64,000 nucleotides of DNA from Taxillus chinensis (Eukaryota; Streptophyta; Magnoliopsida; Santalales; Loranthaceae). The notes beneath the pieces are model-generated. The model was not told where the DNA came from, ran no database searches, and saw only the letters and a program-made list of their open reading frames with translations. Position 1 is the stretch's first letter. Every line of letters begins with the position of its first letter. The DNA is taken from positions 13,672,853-13,736,852 of the forward strand of contig CM042087.1 in the NCBI GenBank assembly GCA_023512835.1. Reading direction: 5' to 3'. Positions 32,691-44,872 of the stretch are shown one piece after another. Made by a program: the position numbers and the translations under genes.

Positions 32691-35184
32691 AAGTTCTACC
32701 CGCTCAAAGTAGAGATCCCACTCTTTCTCTCTCTTAACAATGACCGAAGAAAGCAGCATGTTGTTCAACGCTCACCTTAACTCCAGAGGTGCACAAGAGC
32801 CCCTCCATAACAGCAGTAGCAGCGAAAATGTCAATCGGAGCACAAGTGCTCAACCCGCTGCTCCCACTACTCCTCAACAACGGAGTTTTGGTTTCACTCT
32901 GACTAAACTGCCAAAGTTCACACCTGAGCTTTTCTCCCAGTGTAAAACTCACATGAGAATGTTCATGATATGTCATGATCATCTCATGTGGCCATGTCTC
33001 CATCAGGAGATACCTATTCTGATGATTATCGGAGAAAATGGAGTCAGAAGGCCAAAGACTGATGCTGAACTCAACAACAAGGAAAGAGCCTGGCAGTATG
33101 CTAGTGAAAAGGCTCTAGCATATGTAACATCATCTTTGGATGCCGAAGCTTTCACGGACGTCCATGACTACACAATAGCAAAAGCTGTTTGGGATAAACT
33201 AACAATCCTCTATGAGGGAAGTCAATCTCAAATGTAGAACGTCATTTGTGCTCTCAGACAGAACTTTGAGAGCTTCAATCATAAACCTAGCAAATCCCTC
33301 AAGAGCATCTATCGGAGATTCAGCAAGCTCATTCTTGAGCTGAAAACTCTCAATGAGCATTACATGCAATTTCAAATCAACGACAAGTTTTTTTGTTCCT
33401 TGCCGGATCGCTACTACTCCAAGCAGCTCCAGATGCAAGCAGACAAAAACTGGTAGTATGCTCCCCTTGAAGAACTATACGGAGAGCTATGGACTCATGA
33501 GGTTAGGTTCAAATACACTAACCGAGATGAGAAAATAGCTCAGAAAGAAAAGGGGGTAGCTTTTAAAGCTACAGAATGTCTCAGCATATAGCGGGATGAT
33601 GATACAGAAGAGTCAGAGAACTCTGACTCGGACATTGAAGAAGAAATAGCTCTTCTGGTCAAATCCTTCGAGCGATTCCTATGGAAAAGCAGAAAAGGAT
33701 TCAAAAGTGGCTCCTCATTATCATCCAGAAGGAAGGAGTGATCAGAGTCTAGTTCCCAAGACTGTTACAACTGTGGGAAACCCGGTCACTGGCGAAGGAC
33801 TGTAAATCTAAATCAAAGACGGCCGATAAAAGTGACAAAGTTAAACCCCGATGCTCCACCTCAGAAAACAACAAGAACAAGAGGAAGTCATTTGTCACAA
33901 AGTACGTCAGTGGCTTGAAAGAAGAGGAGGAATCCTTTGATGATGAGCTAACCGTGAAGCCAAACGTCTGTCTCATGGCAAATACTGAGGTACCTTCTAT
34001 CTCTGAGCCTATGAGTAAATTAAAATCTCTTACTATTGAACGTGATCATGAAAAGAATGAGAGACTAATAATTACTCAAATGTACAAAGATATGGATGGT
34101 CAGGCTAAACGTCTTGAATTTACTGTTGCAAGACTTGAAAAAGCCATAGCTGACTTTAGGAGTAAAGAGGCTTGGTACCACGACCTAAGAGCAGAAAAAC
34201 ATTTGCTAAATACCAGCCTAAATGGCCTAACTGTTAATCTTAAAAGACTCGTGAACGAACTTGAAAAGGAAAAAGAAATAAATCGTAAGTGGCAAAAATC
34301 GGGGGAAATAGCTTTTACGTTTAGGACTGATTCGGACAACATCAGAGTTAAGCCTGCCCTTGGCTCCGAACCATCAACCTCCAAACAAGCTACTGAGTGT
34401 CCCTCACATTTCATTCCGAAACTAACCAACCTTTATCCTATTAGTATGTAATGACCCGTATTTTGGGATGTGAGGAGTTAGTCTCAGTTTTGCCTTTTTG
34501 GGTGGAAATTGTTGGGTTTTAGGGAGTTTTATTTCCACACACTTTGGCTAAATCATCTTGTATGTTGATGAGCAAGCAAGAGGCAAAGTTTGAGTCCAAT
34601 AGGGAGTGCCCGTGAGAATGCCCATGAGAATGGCTTTTCACGTGCAGTGATTTTTTGCATGGGAGCCTTCCTGATGTTGTTTTAGGGCTTGTGGCAAAAT
34701 TCTAGAGCATTTGGAGGTGCCCGTGAGAAGGGCCTTTCTCACGTGCAACCTCCATTACCCTTGTTTTGTTGTTTTGATACTCTTTTGCTAAAGGACCATG
34801 GTGAAATTATGAATGTTTTGTCTTGTGTGGTTGCGAAAAGGTTGTGGTCTGTCATCAAAACTACGTCGTTTTGATGCTAGGATTCATTTATTCAAAACGA
34901 CGTCGTTTTGGGGTGTGGAGGTGTCTATATAAAGAGGTGAAGGCTCCTTGTTTTAGGTTTAGGGTTCCCTTCTTCAGCCGTCACAGAGAGAGAAGGAAGA
35001 AGAGCTTTTGGTCGTGGTTGCTACGGTGGTGTTTCCGTGGGCGAACGGCATTTGGCGTGCAGACTAGGGCGTGAAGGAATCTGTTGAGGTAGGGGTTCTG
35101 TCTTCTTGTACCTAATCTGGGGTTAGGCCCTGTGTTAAATGAACTGTTGGATATCGTTATTGTTGTTGTATTATTTATATGTAA

Positions 35185-35214
35185 ATTCATATAGGTGTGA
35201 CCTCCTATATGAAC
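35185..35214. other. Conserved LTR stem-loop (T-A state)
   Basis: Arms ATTCATATAGG and CCTATATGAAC, loop TGTGACCT. The outermost pair is mismatched. Confidence 0.6.
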
Positions 35215-35454
35215 GTTGGCCTTCAATGGCATGTTGTTTGGATATATGTCTATTTGCATGCCAAGTGTTTGAGATGATGCCTGTGAGGCCACGCATGTCA
35301 AGTGTTTGCAATTATGCTTGTGAGGCTGTGCATCTTATGTGTTTGTTATTATGCCTGAGTGACTGTGCATATTATGTGTTCGCTGTTATGCCGGAGTAAC
35401 TGTGCCTATTATGTGTTCAATGTTATGCCTGAGTAGTTATATGTACTATGCTTT

Positions 35455-35680
35455 GTGAAACCCGGTGGCTATGGAAGCACGGGACTGTTTTGTGAAACCC
35501 GGTGGCTGTGGAAGCCTGGGACTTTTGTGAAACCCGGTGGCTGTGGAAGCCCGGGACTGTTCTTGGGACCCGGTGGTTGTGGAAGCCCGGGACGGTTCTT
35601 GGAACCTAGTGGCTGTGGAAGCCCGGGACTGCTCTTGGAACCCGGTGGCTGTGGAAGCCCGGGACTGTTCATGTGTTAGC
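35455..35680. repeat. Minisatellite in solo LTR, about 36-42 bp unit
   Basis: Six units of the type CCCGGTGGCTGTGGAAGCCC plus GGGACTGTTCTTGGAA. The same family occurs at 53095-53290. Confidence 0.9.
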
Positions 35681-36690
35681 CTGTGTGGCTGGGGACCTGT
35701 AAGCCTGTGTGGCTGTGGAAATGATTGTATTTGCTGATATGGCTTGTTATTATATCTGTTGAAACAATTGTATCACGACACTGCACTTGTACACATGGCA
35801 TGTAGATGCTAGCAGCATGGGATGGGTTAGGGAGACATGATCCCTACTGAGCTGTGGTTGGTCACCCCTCCTACCGTGTTGTTTTCTTTCCAGGGACCTA
35901 CAGGCGTTAGGTGGGAACACCAAGGTGGAAGACCTGCTTATGGCTTTGCTTACTGTTATTTGTGTCTTGTTGTTTCTGTGAGAGTTTTGTAACCCTAGCG
36001 GGGAGATTGTAAATGGGGAGTTAAATGTAATAAAAACATGTTTGGATACGTTTATAATGGTTTGTACTTAATATTTTTAAATGAGTGTCTCTCTGAATTT
36101 TGTTGTGGAATGTTTGGTGTCCTGTGTGGGCATATTGTATCCTAACCCCTTTATGCAAACTCGGGTAAAAGGGAGAGTCACGAACCGGTTTCCTCGGGTT
36201 GGAGATTCGGGGTGTGACATAGTACATCTAAACCGTTGGATGGTCTTATTTTAGGTAGCACAATAGTTTATGACTGTGGAAGTGAGGCTGTTATTGCTAA
36301 TCCTGAAGTAGTAGCACCCATAACTAAAGATGAAGGGAAGGCTGCTGCAGTTAAAGGCGAAACTGTAGCACCCAAAAAGAAAGGAAAGGCTAAAGCTGAT
36401 GCATCTAGGGCCAAGAGAGGTTCACCCAATCGCAAAGGACTAGGCCATAGGGAACAGTGTAGAAAACCTGTTAAACCTAAAAAACCTGTATCCCCTGTTT
36501 GTGCTCTACATCATAGTGTTTGTTCCATCTGTAGAGAAATAGGCCATTATCATTATGAGTGTTGTAGTCTATCTGATGACTGGCTTTGTAATCAAGTTCA
36601 TATTAATAAAGATCAGTTCATCAAAAAGGTCTTTTTAGCCAATCTAAATCTAAATCTCAAAGGAATAACTCTCCCAAGAAAACCCGAATA

Positions 36691-36890
36691 AAAGAAGCAA
36701 CTGACACTAATAAAGTAAAGTCAACATGGAAAGCTAAAGTTCCTAACAAAGCCAAATCTGGAACTATTTACATTGTGGTTGTTTCTCTTAACCGCCCGAA
36801 ACAAGTTTGGGCACCAAAAGTGTAATCTGTTGTCTTGCAGGAGAATATTTGGAATTCATTGCCGGACCACTTGAAGTTAAAGATTAATTA
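36691..36890 (+). pseudogene. gag-protease linker of copia element 2
   Basis: Translates in pieces (STWKAKVPNKAKSG, SLNRPKQVWAPK), homologous to 17190-17390 in element 1. Confidence 0.5.
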
Positions 36891-39800
36891 AAGCAAGTGG
36901 ATACTCAATAGTGGATGCTCCATACATATGATGGGTGATCAGTCCCTGCTCGTAGAAGTTGCTGACAAATGAGGACTATCCGTATCATATGGCGACAACA
37001 GTAAAGGTAAGACTGTGGGGTATGGCACTTTAACCAACAGCTGTGTATCAATTACTAAGGTTGCACTAGTCGAAGGTTTGAAGCATAATCTGCTGAGTGT
37101 CAGTAATTTATGTGACAAAAGATTTATTGTTTCCTTTATGTCCAACATCTGCACAATTAGAGAAAACTTATCCAGAGATATTAAGTTATCTGAATTAAGA
37201 TATGGGGACATATATCTAGTGGTCTTAAGAAATAATTCTTCTGACCCTGTATGCTTCCTCACTATAAGCATCAGATGAAGAAAGTTGGCTATGGCACAAG
37301 CGTTGCGCTCATTTAAATTTTAAAACTTTGTCTAAACTAGCGTTGCCTGACTTAGTCAATGGTCTGCCCAAACATAAATACTCCAGAGACTCTCTCTGTC
37401 GAGGATGCCAACTTGGCAAGCAGATCAGGCATAGCTTTAAGAGCAAATTAGTTAATTTAATAACTACTCCGTTGCAACTTCTTCATATGGACCTCTGTGG
37501 TCATTTTTCTATTGCTTCTCTTGATGGTGCAAGATATATCCTTGTGATTATCGATGACTTCACCAGGTATATATGGGTGATATTCCTGAAATCGAAGGAT
37601 CAAACCTTTGAACATCTTGTAGATCTCTTCAACTGGATAAGCAATTCACAAGGACTGAGCATTAAATGCACCAGGAGTGATCATGGTACGTAATTTGACT
37701 TTTCCGATATGAGATCATATTGTTCTGAACAGGGCATTCAGCACGACTTCTCTGCGCCCAATACTCCACAACAAAATGGAGTTATTGAGCATAAGAATTG
37801 CACTTTAGTCGAAGCTGGTAGATCAATGTTAGCAAGGGTAAAGCGTCCTCTCAGTCTATGGCCTGAAGTTATGTCCACTGCATCTTATGTTCAGAACAGA
37901 ACTCTTATTAATAAGGTTACCATGAAAACACCCTATGAGATGTGGAGAGGAAGGAAGCCGTCAATCTCTCATTTCAAAGCTTTTTGGTGTGCTTGCTACG
38001 TGTAAAACAACAGCAAAGAGGCCCGGAGTAAATTTAAGACAAAATCCGATGATGAGATCTTTGTCGGATACTCGTTACATAGCAAGGCTTATTGCATCTT
38101 CAATAGAAAATGTTTAACAGTTGAAGAATCTATCCATGTTGATTTTGATGAGTCTAACCTTGATTGGTCAAGTGTAGGATCTTCAAATCCAATTGTGCAG
38201 GATCATACGGACACGATTGACTTTTCTCAGTTCAAACATGTTCCTGCCACAACTCTTGATGAATCACTGAGCACCAGAAATGCAAGAAGAAATGTCACTG
38301 ATGATTATTGACATTCACCACCACTTCCACCTGATCTGGAAGTGCTTCAAATCGTTGATTATTCACGACCACTTGCGCAGAACTATAGGTGGACTCAAAA
38401 CCACCCATCAGATTAAGTGATTGGTGATCCTACTGTTGGAGTTAGAACAAGGGTAGCCACCTCCAACTTATGTCTCTACTCTTGTTTTCAATCACAGATA
38501 GAGCCAAAGGTGGTGGATGAAGCCCTTCAAGATTCAAACTGGATAGACGCGATGCAAGAAGAGCTTAATCAGTTCAAGAGGAATGAAGTGTGGACACTCG
38601 TACCAAGGCCTAGGTCACAACAAGTCAATGGAGTTAAATGGGTGTTCCGGAACAAACTTGATACTGATGGAATTGTAATCTAGAACAAAGCTCAGCTGGT
38701 AGCTAAAGGATATCGCCAAGAAGAAAGCATTGATTATGACGAAACTTTTGCTCCAGTAGCTAGACTTGAGGCGATCCAAATGTTCCTAGCGTATGCATCA
38801 TATGAAAACTTCACAGTTTATCAAATAGACATCGAGAGTGTTTTTCTTAATGGAGATCTTCAAGAGGAGGTTTATGTTGAACAACCTCCGGGCTTCGTTG
38901 AACATAAGGCTGGACATATGGTGTATAAACTACGGAAAGCCTTACACAGATTGAAGCAAGCTCTAAGAGCCCAGTACGACACACTGTCAAAATTCTTACT
39001 TGCTCACAATTTTAGAAAAGGGAAGATTGACACCACGTTATTCCTGCGAAAAGATAAAGGACATTCTCTGATTGTACAGATATATGTGGATGATATCATT
39101 TTTGGATCCCCAAATCCGAAGCTTTGTGATGAGTTTGCGAAGTTGATGACTGGCAAGTTTGAAATGACCATGATGAGAGAATTATCTTACTTCCGCGGAA
39201 TTGAAATCAAACAATTGAACGAAGGAATCTTCATTAACCAAGCTAAGTACACATGTGACTTAATCAAGAAGTTTTGGTATGGAAGGTTCATCTCCCACAA
39301 AGACTCCCATGCTAGTCAGTGGCAAGTTAGATCCTGATGGTGACAGAAAATCGGTGAATGTGACTGAATACAAAGGGATGATAGGATCACTACTGTAACT
39401 TATAACAAGTCGCCCGGATATTATGTTTGTAACTAGCATTTGTGCAAGATATCAGGCGAATCTCAAAGAGTCACACATGCTTCATGTAAAACGGATATTG
39501 GGGTATCTCAAAGGGACAGTGAATTTGGGACTTTGGTATCCGAAGGAGTCCAACTTCTCTTTATCTGGATATTCAAATGCTGATTTTGTCGGGTGTCGCA
39601 TAGACAGGAAGAGCACTAGAGGTACTTGTCAGTTCCTTGGAAACAGAATGATTTCATGGTTCAGTAAAAAGTAGAATTCCGTATCAACCTCTAATGCTGA
39701 GGCGAAATATATAGCTGCCGGGAGTTGCTGCGCACAACTTCTATGGATGCAAAGTCAACTTACTGACTATGGTTTCAACATGACGTCTTTTCCATTATAC

Positions 39801-40017
39801 TGCGACAACACCAGTGCAATTACCATCGGCAACAATCCTGTCATGCACCCAAAAATAAAGCACATTGAAGTCAGGTATCACTTCATCCGAGATCATGTTC
39901 TCAAAAAGCATATATCTCTCGAACATGTTGCTACGGATGATCACCTCGCAGACATACTCACCAAGCCCCTACCTAATGCAAGATTCTCTGAACTACTCCT
40001 CAAATTAGGTATGCTTA
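36891..40017 (+). pseudogene. pol: Copia element 2 pol (degenerate)
   Basis: The protease motif reads NSGCSIHM at about 36906: the catalytic Asp is Asn. Integrase has HMDLCGHF, TRSDHGT followed by TAA (37690), and NGVIEHKN. RT (38417-39337) has [10 protein letters not shown], a stop at 38681, and [11 protein letters not shown] near 39086. RNase H (39423-40017) has GYSNADFVGC, CDNTSAI and ends KLGMLNLP. Several frame changes and stops; same order as element 1. Confidence 0.85.
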
Positions 40018-41725
40018 ACCTTCCTACATTGTTTCTAATTTATTCATCCAACAGTATCTCTTTCAAAACATGCATCGTGCTTCATGATAAGCATTAGACA
40101 CTTACTGTACTTCATGCTGATCATCTTTACTCGTGTCATGCATTATGTTTCTGATAATATTCCCATACTTTCATTATGGGAGGATGCTTGCGTTTCCTGA
40201 CTAAAGTCACTTAAGCTAACATGATTAAAGATATATGAATAAAACGTTCTTAGGATTTCATGATTCCTATTTCCATCTCTCACCGTATGTCCAATGAATT
40301 CTCACCTTGATTGAATTATTAACATGCCAGGTTGAAGAAATGAAATGGGTTAGCTCGGAATGCCTGGTAGATAAAATCACAGTTGCAGTCGGACCAGCTT
40401 CTGAAGTGGAGTTTCCTCAAGGATATACATCAATTTCTCAATATCTAAATATTAAGCAGAAAATGTCCATCGAGAGGATCGTATGATCTAACGGGGAGAA
40501 AATGTTTTATCAATTATTCAAGTAATACCCCCCCCCCTTATATGTCTCGTGACCTCTTTCCTAGCTATCTATCTAAAGGGGAGTCTTTCTCGAGAGGATC
40601 ACATGATCTAAGGGGAGGCAAAAGCTTCATCTATTACTTCCGTAATATCCCCTTGAAATGTCTCGGTTGCTCTACCCTATAACTCTCACTTTTGGATCTG
40701 ACTGGACATGCATTATTGAATTGGAATTGTGGCATGATTAAATGTTTTTGTTTCTTCAACTATGCATTTTAATATAATAATCAATTGATTGTTTCTGGCA
40801 TGTGTTTCTTTAATCCATTCTCACTCATGAATCTTTAGTTGGGCAAATCATATAGATTTAATTAATCTTAGCTATGTCGTTCAGCATGAAGGTTTTGCTA
40901 TGTTGACCAATATATGTGTTTCTTATTTCACATATGCTTTAATTTCAGTAAAAATGATCCTTAACTCGTATGTATGTGTCTCGCTTCATTTTTAATGCAT
41001 AAGTTCTGATTATTTTAGTTCGAATTATGCTGACTTTCCGTATCTGTTTTATATCCGTACTAATCCTAACCTGTTAAGTCTTCAGTTCTTTTAGTTTATA
41101 TTTGTGAAGCTAGAGGTTCAGATTCCCTTTGCATTTTCACCGATATATATCTTGCCTGATGTCTCGGATTTGAAGTGTTGTGGTACTTCTTTTCTCTTTG
41201 ACTTCAAGACCGCAAAGGAATATACTTTTCTCTTACAGCACCTATTTCTACGAACTCAGTCTGCTTTTCATCCGGATATTCTTCTATGGATTATCTTTAC
41301 CCCGGATGAAAGTCGGTTCAATTCCTCTTGACTCTTGGAACTCTCAAATTGCGATAAACAAAGTATTATCTTACATCGCATATTTTTAAGGAGGGACAAT
41401 GATGGTCCATTAAATGCACGTCTTGAGATGGGCAATTAGTCACTTCATTTTCTAAAGGAAGGCAAACAGCTGTCATAAATGCTTGGTAATGCTGCCTCCA
41501 CATCATCTCTTTACTTGGGGGAGCCAACTATCAAGTCTAATAACATCAGATTGTCAGGCGGTTCACTATTCATTTCGCTTAAACCCTAGACCCGCCAACA
41601 TCCACTGACCCACTATATAAATCTTAAGCCTTCACGCAAAAGCGCCTTATCACTCTTATATTTCTTAGTCGCTCTTCATCTTCTTAAACCCAAAATTTCC
41701 TTTCCCTTCTCTACATTCATCTCCA
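40018..41725 (+). other. pol-ORF3 spacer of copia element 2
   Basis: About 1.7 kb, non-coding. Purine tracts near 40492, 40577 and 40613 are separated by repeated segments containing ATTATTCAAGTAATA- and CTCGAGAGGATC-type sequence. Comparable to 20703-22280. Confidence 0.6.
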
Positions 41726-43431
41726 ATGGCTACAAGATCCATTGGAAATGATCATCTAGAACTTGGATCATGGCTTTCTTACGCCGGCCTCCATTCGCGA
41801 CGTCCCGTTCGCTGTTACCTCCGGACCGGCCCAAGACACACGGGTTCCTTCCCCCTACTGAGGCCGGGCCCTCTTCTCCTGCTGCGGCCATTCCCGTTGT
41901 TGACCTCTCTGGTCAAAGCGGTTATAATACCCCAAATGCCTCCGATGCTCCGGCTGGTCCTTCTGCTGCTGCTGCTGACCAACCCCTCTCTCCAGCTACT
42001 GACTCCTCTGCCGACTGCACTCCTCCACCTCTTCATGTGGGGGAGTCCTCCAAAGCCTCAGAGTTTGCGCTTGGATGCACTTCCTTTGGCATAGTTCACT
42101 CCAAAACGGGAGAGAGAGTGTCATCTAATCCTCTTGCAACTTCCTCCGCTCCTGCTGGTAAGCGGCCTGCATCTACACTGCTTCTGGGACTTCCTATCCC
42201 CAAATGTAGCCACTCCTCTCATCCCAGCTCAAATGCAACTCCTTCTTCGACCTCTCCATCCACGGCTGTCACCTTCCTACCATCATACGTGGAATGTGAT
42301 CCATATGATGCGGATGGAAGTGTTTTTAATGAAATAACAAAGTATTTCTACTGCCGACTGAACATGTCTGTCAGATATGTATCCCTTCTCCCCTGAAGAT
42401 ATTTAGACTCTACATTCTGAGAAGGATCTGTTTACCATGGATGATATAGACAACTTCTCTCGGGCAGTAAAGATGGAGATGAGGCTGTTTCCGTCTCTGT
42501 ACAAGGTCGGACACTTGTCTGATGTCTTGCTGTGTTGGTCTGAGGGCTATCTCCCAGACATAGCCCACATTCGAACCTTCATTGACGGAACTGCGAAGGA
42601 CAGCAAGCCATGGAAAAATCTTTCCTCGGTCCTCATACCGTACCGGGTCAAGACGCCGCACTTCATGCAGATTGTCTTTCTGATTCCATCAAAGCAGATG
42701 CTCCTGATTGATTCTCACCAAGTTATGGATAACAAAGTTAGAAAGAATCAACTGGAACCACTACGTCTTCGACTGACTGTAATGACCCGTATTTTGGGAT
42801 GTGAGGAGTTAGTTAGTTTTACCTTTTTAGGTGGAAATCGTTGGGTTTTAGGGAGTTTTATTTCCACACACTTTGGCTGAATCATCTTGTCTGTTGATAA
42901 GCAAGCAAGAGGCAAAGTTTGAGCCCAATAGGGAGTGCACGTGAGAATGCTTTTCACGTGCAGGGAGATTTGTGCATGGGAGCCTTCCTTATGTTGTTCC
43001 AAGTCTTGTGGTGAAATTATAGCGCATTTGGAGGTGCCCGTGAGAATGCGCATGAGAATGCTTTCTCATGTGCAGCCTCCATTACCCTTGTCTTGTTGTT
43101 CTGATCCTCTTTTGCTAAAGGACCATGGTGAAATTAGGAGTGCTTTGCCCTGTGTGGTTGCAAAAAGGTTGTAGTCTGTCATCAAAACTACATCGTTTTG
43201 ATGCTGAGATTCATTTAATCAAAACTACGTCGTTTTGTTGTTTTAGTTGTCTATATAAAGAGGTGAAGACTCCCTGTTTTAGGTTTAGGGTTCTCTTCAG
43301 CCAGTGCAGCCGTCGTAGAGAGAGAGAGAGAGCTAGAAAGAGGGAAGGAAAGAGAGCTGCTAGTTGCTGCCGGAGCATCGTGCGTGGGGAAGACGGCATC
43401 TAGTGCGTGAGCAAGGAGGATCTTCTTTAAG

Positions 43432-44109
43432 GTAGGGGTTTTGTCTTTCCTGATCTGTTCCAGGGTTAGCCCTACGTAGATGTTTTATAGAGTTTCTATG
43501 GCTATTGTTATAATATTTATATGTAAAATCCATATAGGTGTGATTTCCTATATGGATGTTGGCCTTCAATGGCACCCTGGGTGTGTTTCTGACATTGGGT
43601 TGTTAGTGCATGTTACATGTTCGATAAAATGCCTGTGTGATTATGTTTGTGTAAATATGCCCAGTATGTGTTTGTTTTTATGCCTGAGAGGCTGGATTTG
43701 TGGGTTTGTAAATGCATGCATGCTAAGTGTTTGTTTTTATGCCTGAGAAGCTGGGTTTGTGCACTTGTGAATGTGTGCATGCTAAGTGTTTGGTTTTATG
43801 CCTGAGTGACCAAGGTGCATGCTGTGTGCTTGTCTGTTTGGTACTTGGCCTGAAGAGGCGGTTAAATAACTTGGCCAGAAGAGGCGGTTAAATCACTTGT
43901 TTGAGAGGTGGTTAAAGTGTTAGCCTGTGTGGCTGGGACTGAGGTTGTGCCATTTGTGTGGTGTGAATTCCTTGTTATGTCTATGTCACGTCACTGCACT
44001 GGTGCACGCTCACATATAGATAATAGGTGCATGGGATGGGTTGGCGGAGACTTGATCCCTACTGAGCTTTGGTTGCTCACCCCTCCTACTGTGATGTGTT
44101 TTCTTTCAG
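43432..44109 (+). other. Predicted leader intron inside the LTR
   Basis: Donor AAG|GTAGGG, acceptor TGTTTTCTTTCAG|GA, 678 nt. Confidence 0.5.
43528..43557. other. Conserved LTR stem-loop (C-G state)
   Basis: Perfect 11-bp arms ATCCATATAGG / CCTATATGGAT, loop TGTGATTT. Confidence 0.65.
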
Positions 44110-44859
44110 GAACCTACAGGCGTTAGGTGGAATCCCGAGGTGGAAGACTGTATTGCTTTATCATTTCTTTTTTATTATGTTATTTTATGGAAATTGATGT
44201 AACCCCTGTGGGGAGATATTGTAAAAGGATTTGGAATGTAATAAAGACATGTGTGGTTGTGAACATTTATCATGGGTTGAAGATAAATAAAGATATTTAA
44301 TTTACATCTTTGTGACTATTAGTGGTGAATGTATATGTTGACCTGCATGAATATTTGTTTTGTACATCCACCCCCTGCCCACCGAGTTGGGTATAAGGGA
44401 GTCACGAACCGATTTCCTCGGGTTGGAAATTCGAGGCGTGACACTGACAGAAGCAGTAAAGCAATTCAGGCTTGATGAAGACATGGGTCAAATTCCTTTG
44501 CCTCCAACTGAAAAGTTGAAGGCAGCAATCCGGGGCAAGAATCAAGTGCCTCAACAGCCCGATGGAGATAATTGCGGAGCCTTTGTCTGTTTTTTCATCA
44601 AATCTTTCATAAGGGTGGATAAAGACTGGAACAACATCCATGGCTATACGATGGAGTAGACAATGGAGCTTCGAGAGAAGGCAGCAACAATGATCTTCAA
44701 GTATAGTAAGCCTTATGTACCTTAATGTAAAATTCTTGTATCAAGCTGAATTGTACTTTTGTTGCTGACTTAATGGAATATGGAAGTTATCTTTATTTCT
44801 GTATGTTATTTTTTCACTTCACTTACCAGATCAGATTATAAAGGGTTTTGGCATATCCA

Positions 44860-44872
44860 TATTGGGGGAGAT
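44860..44872 (+). other. Polypurine tract of copia element 2
   Basis: ATTGGGGGAGAT directly before the LTR start TGTTGG at 44873. Confidence 0.75.

Larger units (their letters stand above)
35089..35893 (+). other. Predicted leader intron inside the LTR
   Basis: Donor GAG|GTAGGG, acceptor TTTTCTTTCCAG|GG, 805 nt. The branch-like block with CTACTGAGCT ends about 30 nt before the acceptor. Supported by conservation across LTR subfamilies (see findings), not by transcript data. Confidence 0.5.
34447..36219 (+). repeat. Solo Tekay-like LTR in copia element 2 gag
   Basis: 1773 bp, TGTAATGACCCG...GGGTGTGACA, flanked by perfect TAGTA duplications (34442-34446, 36220-36224). Contains CACGTG motifs, an ACGT palindrome pair near 34855-34910, TATA at about 34925, predicted leader intron 35089-35893, hairpin 35185-35214, minisatellite 35455-35680 and polyadenylation signal AATAAA 36029-36034. 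It arose by LTR-LTR recombination. Confidence 0.95.
32740..36690 (+). pseudogene. gag: Copia element 2 gag, split by a solo LTR
   Basis: Begins MTEESSMLFN at 32740 and parallels element 1 gag. Stops include TAG 33235 (element 1 has CAG there), TAG near 33454 (also CAG in element 1), and TAG near 33588. Zinc knuckle CYNCGKPGHW is near 33765, followed by a frame change. The coiled-coil part is 33915-34446. The LTR insertion occupies 34447-36224 including one TSD copy. The C-terminal part resumes at 36225 and carries the second Cys/His cluster (CREIGHYHYEC). Non-functional. Confidence 0.85.
42778..44443 (+). repeat. Solo Tekay-like LTR in copia element 2 ORF3
   Basis: 1666 bp, TGTAATGACCCG...GGCGTGACA, flanked by perfect CTGAC duplications (42773-42777, 44444-44448). 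Predicted leader intron 43432-44109, hairpin 43528-43557, three GGCCTGAAGAGGCGGTTAAA-type repeats (43850-43920), AATAAA 44240-44245. Confidence 0.95.
41726..44724 (+). pseudogene. Copia element 2 ORF3, internally deleted, C48/Ulp1-like C-terminus, split by solo LTR
   Basis: Starts MATRSIGNDHLELGSW (41726). Against element 1 it lacks most of the N-terminal domain (junction about 41790-41850), then carries the Ser/Pro/Ala-rich middle (IPVVDLSGQSG, TFLPSYVECDPYDADG). A frame change lies between 42340 and 42437. C-terminus: AVKMEMRLFPSL, SVLIPYRVKTPHFMQIVFL, QMLLIDSHQ, then a solo LTR (42778-44443), then QPDGDNCGAFVCFFIKS and a tail ending YSKPYVP. Predicted His codon 42659-42661, Asp 42710-42712, Cys 44573-44575, all present. 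The insertion plus one TSD is 1671 nt, a multiple of three, so the frame resumes. A stop lies at 44657-44659; terminal TAA 44722-44724. Confidence 0.65.
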
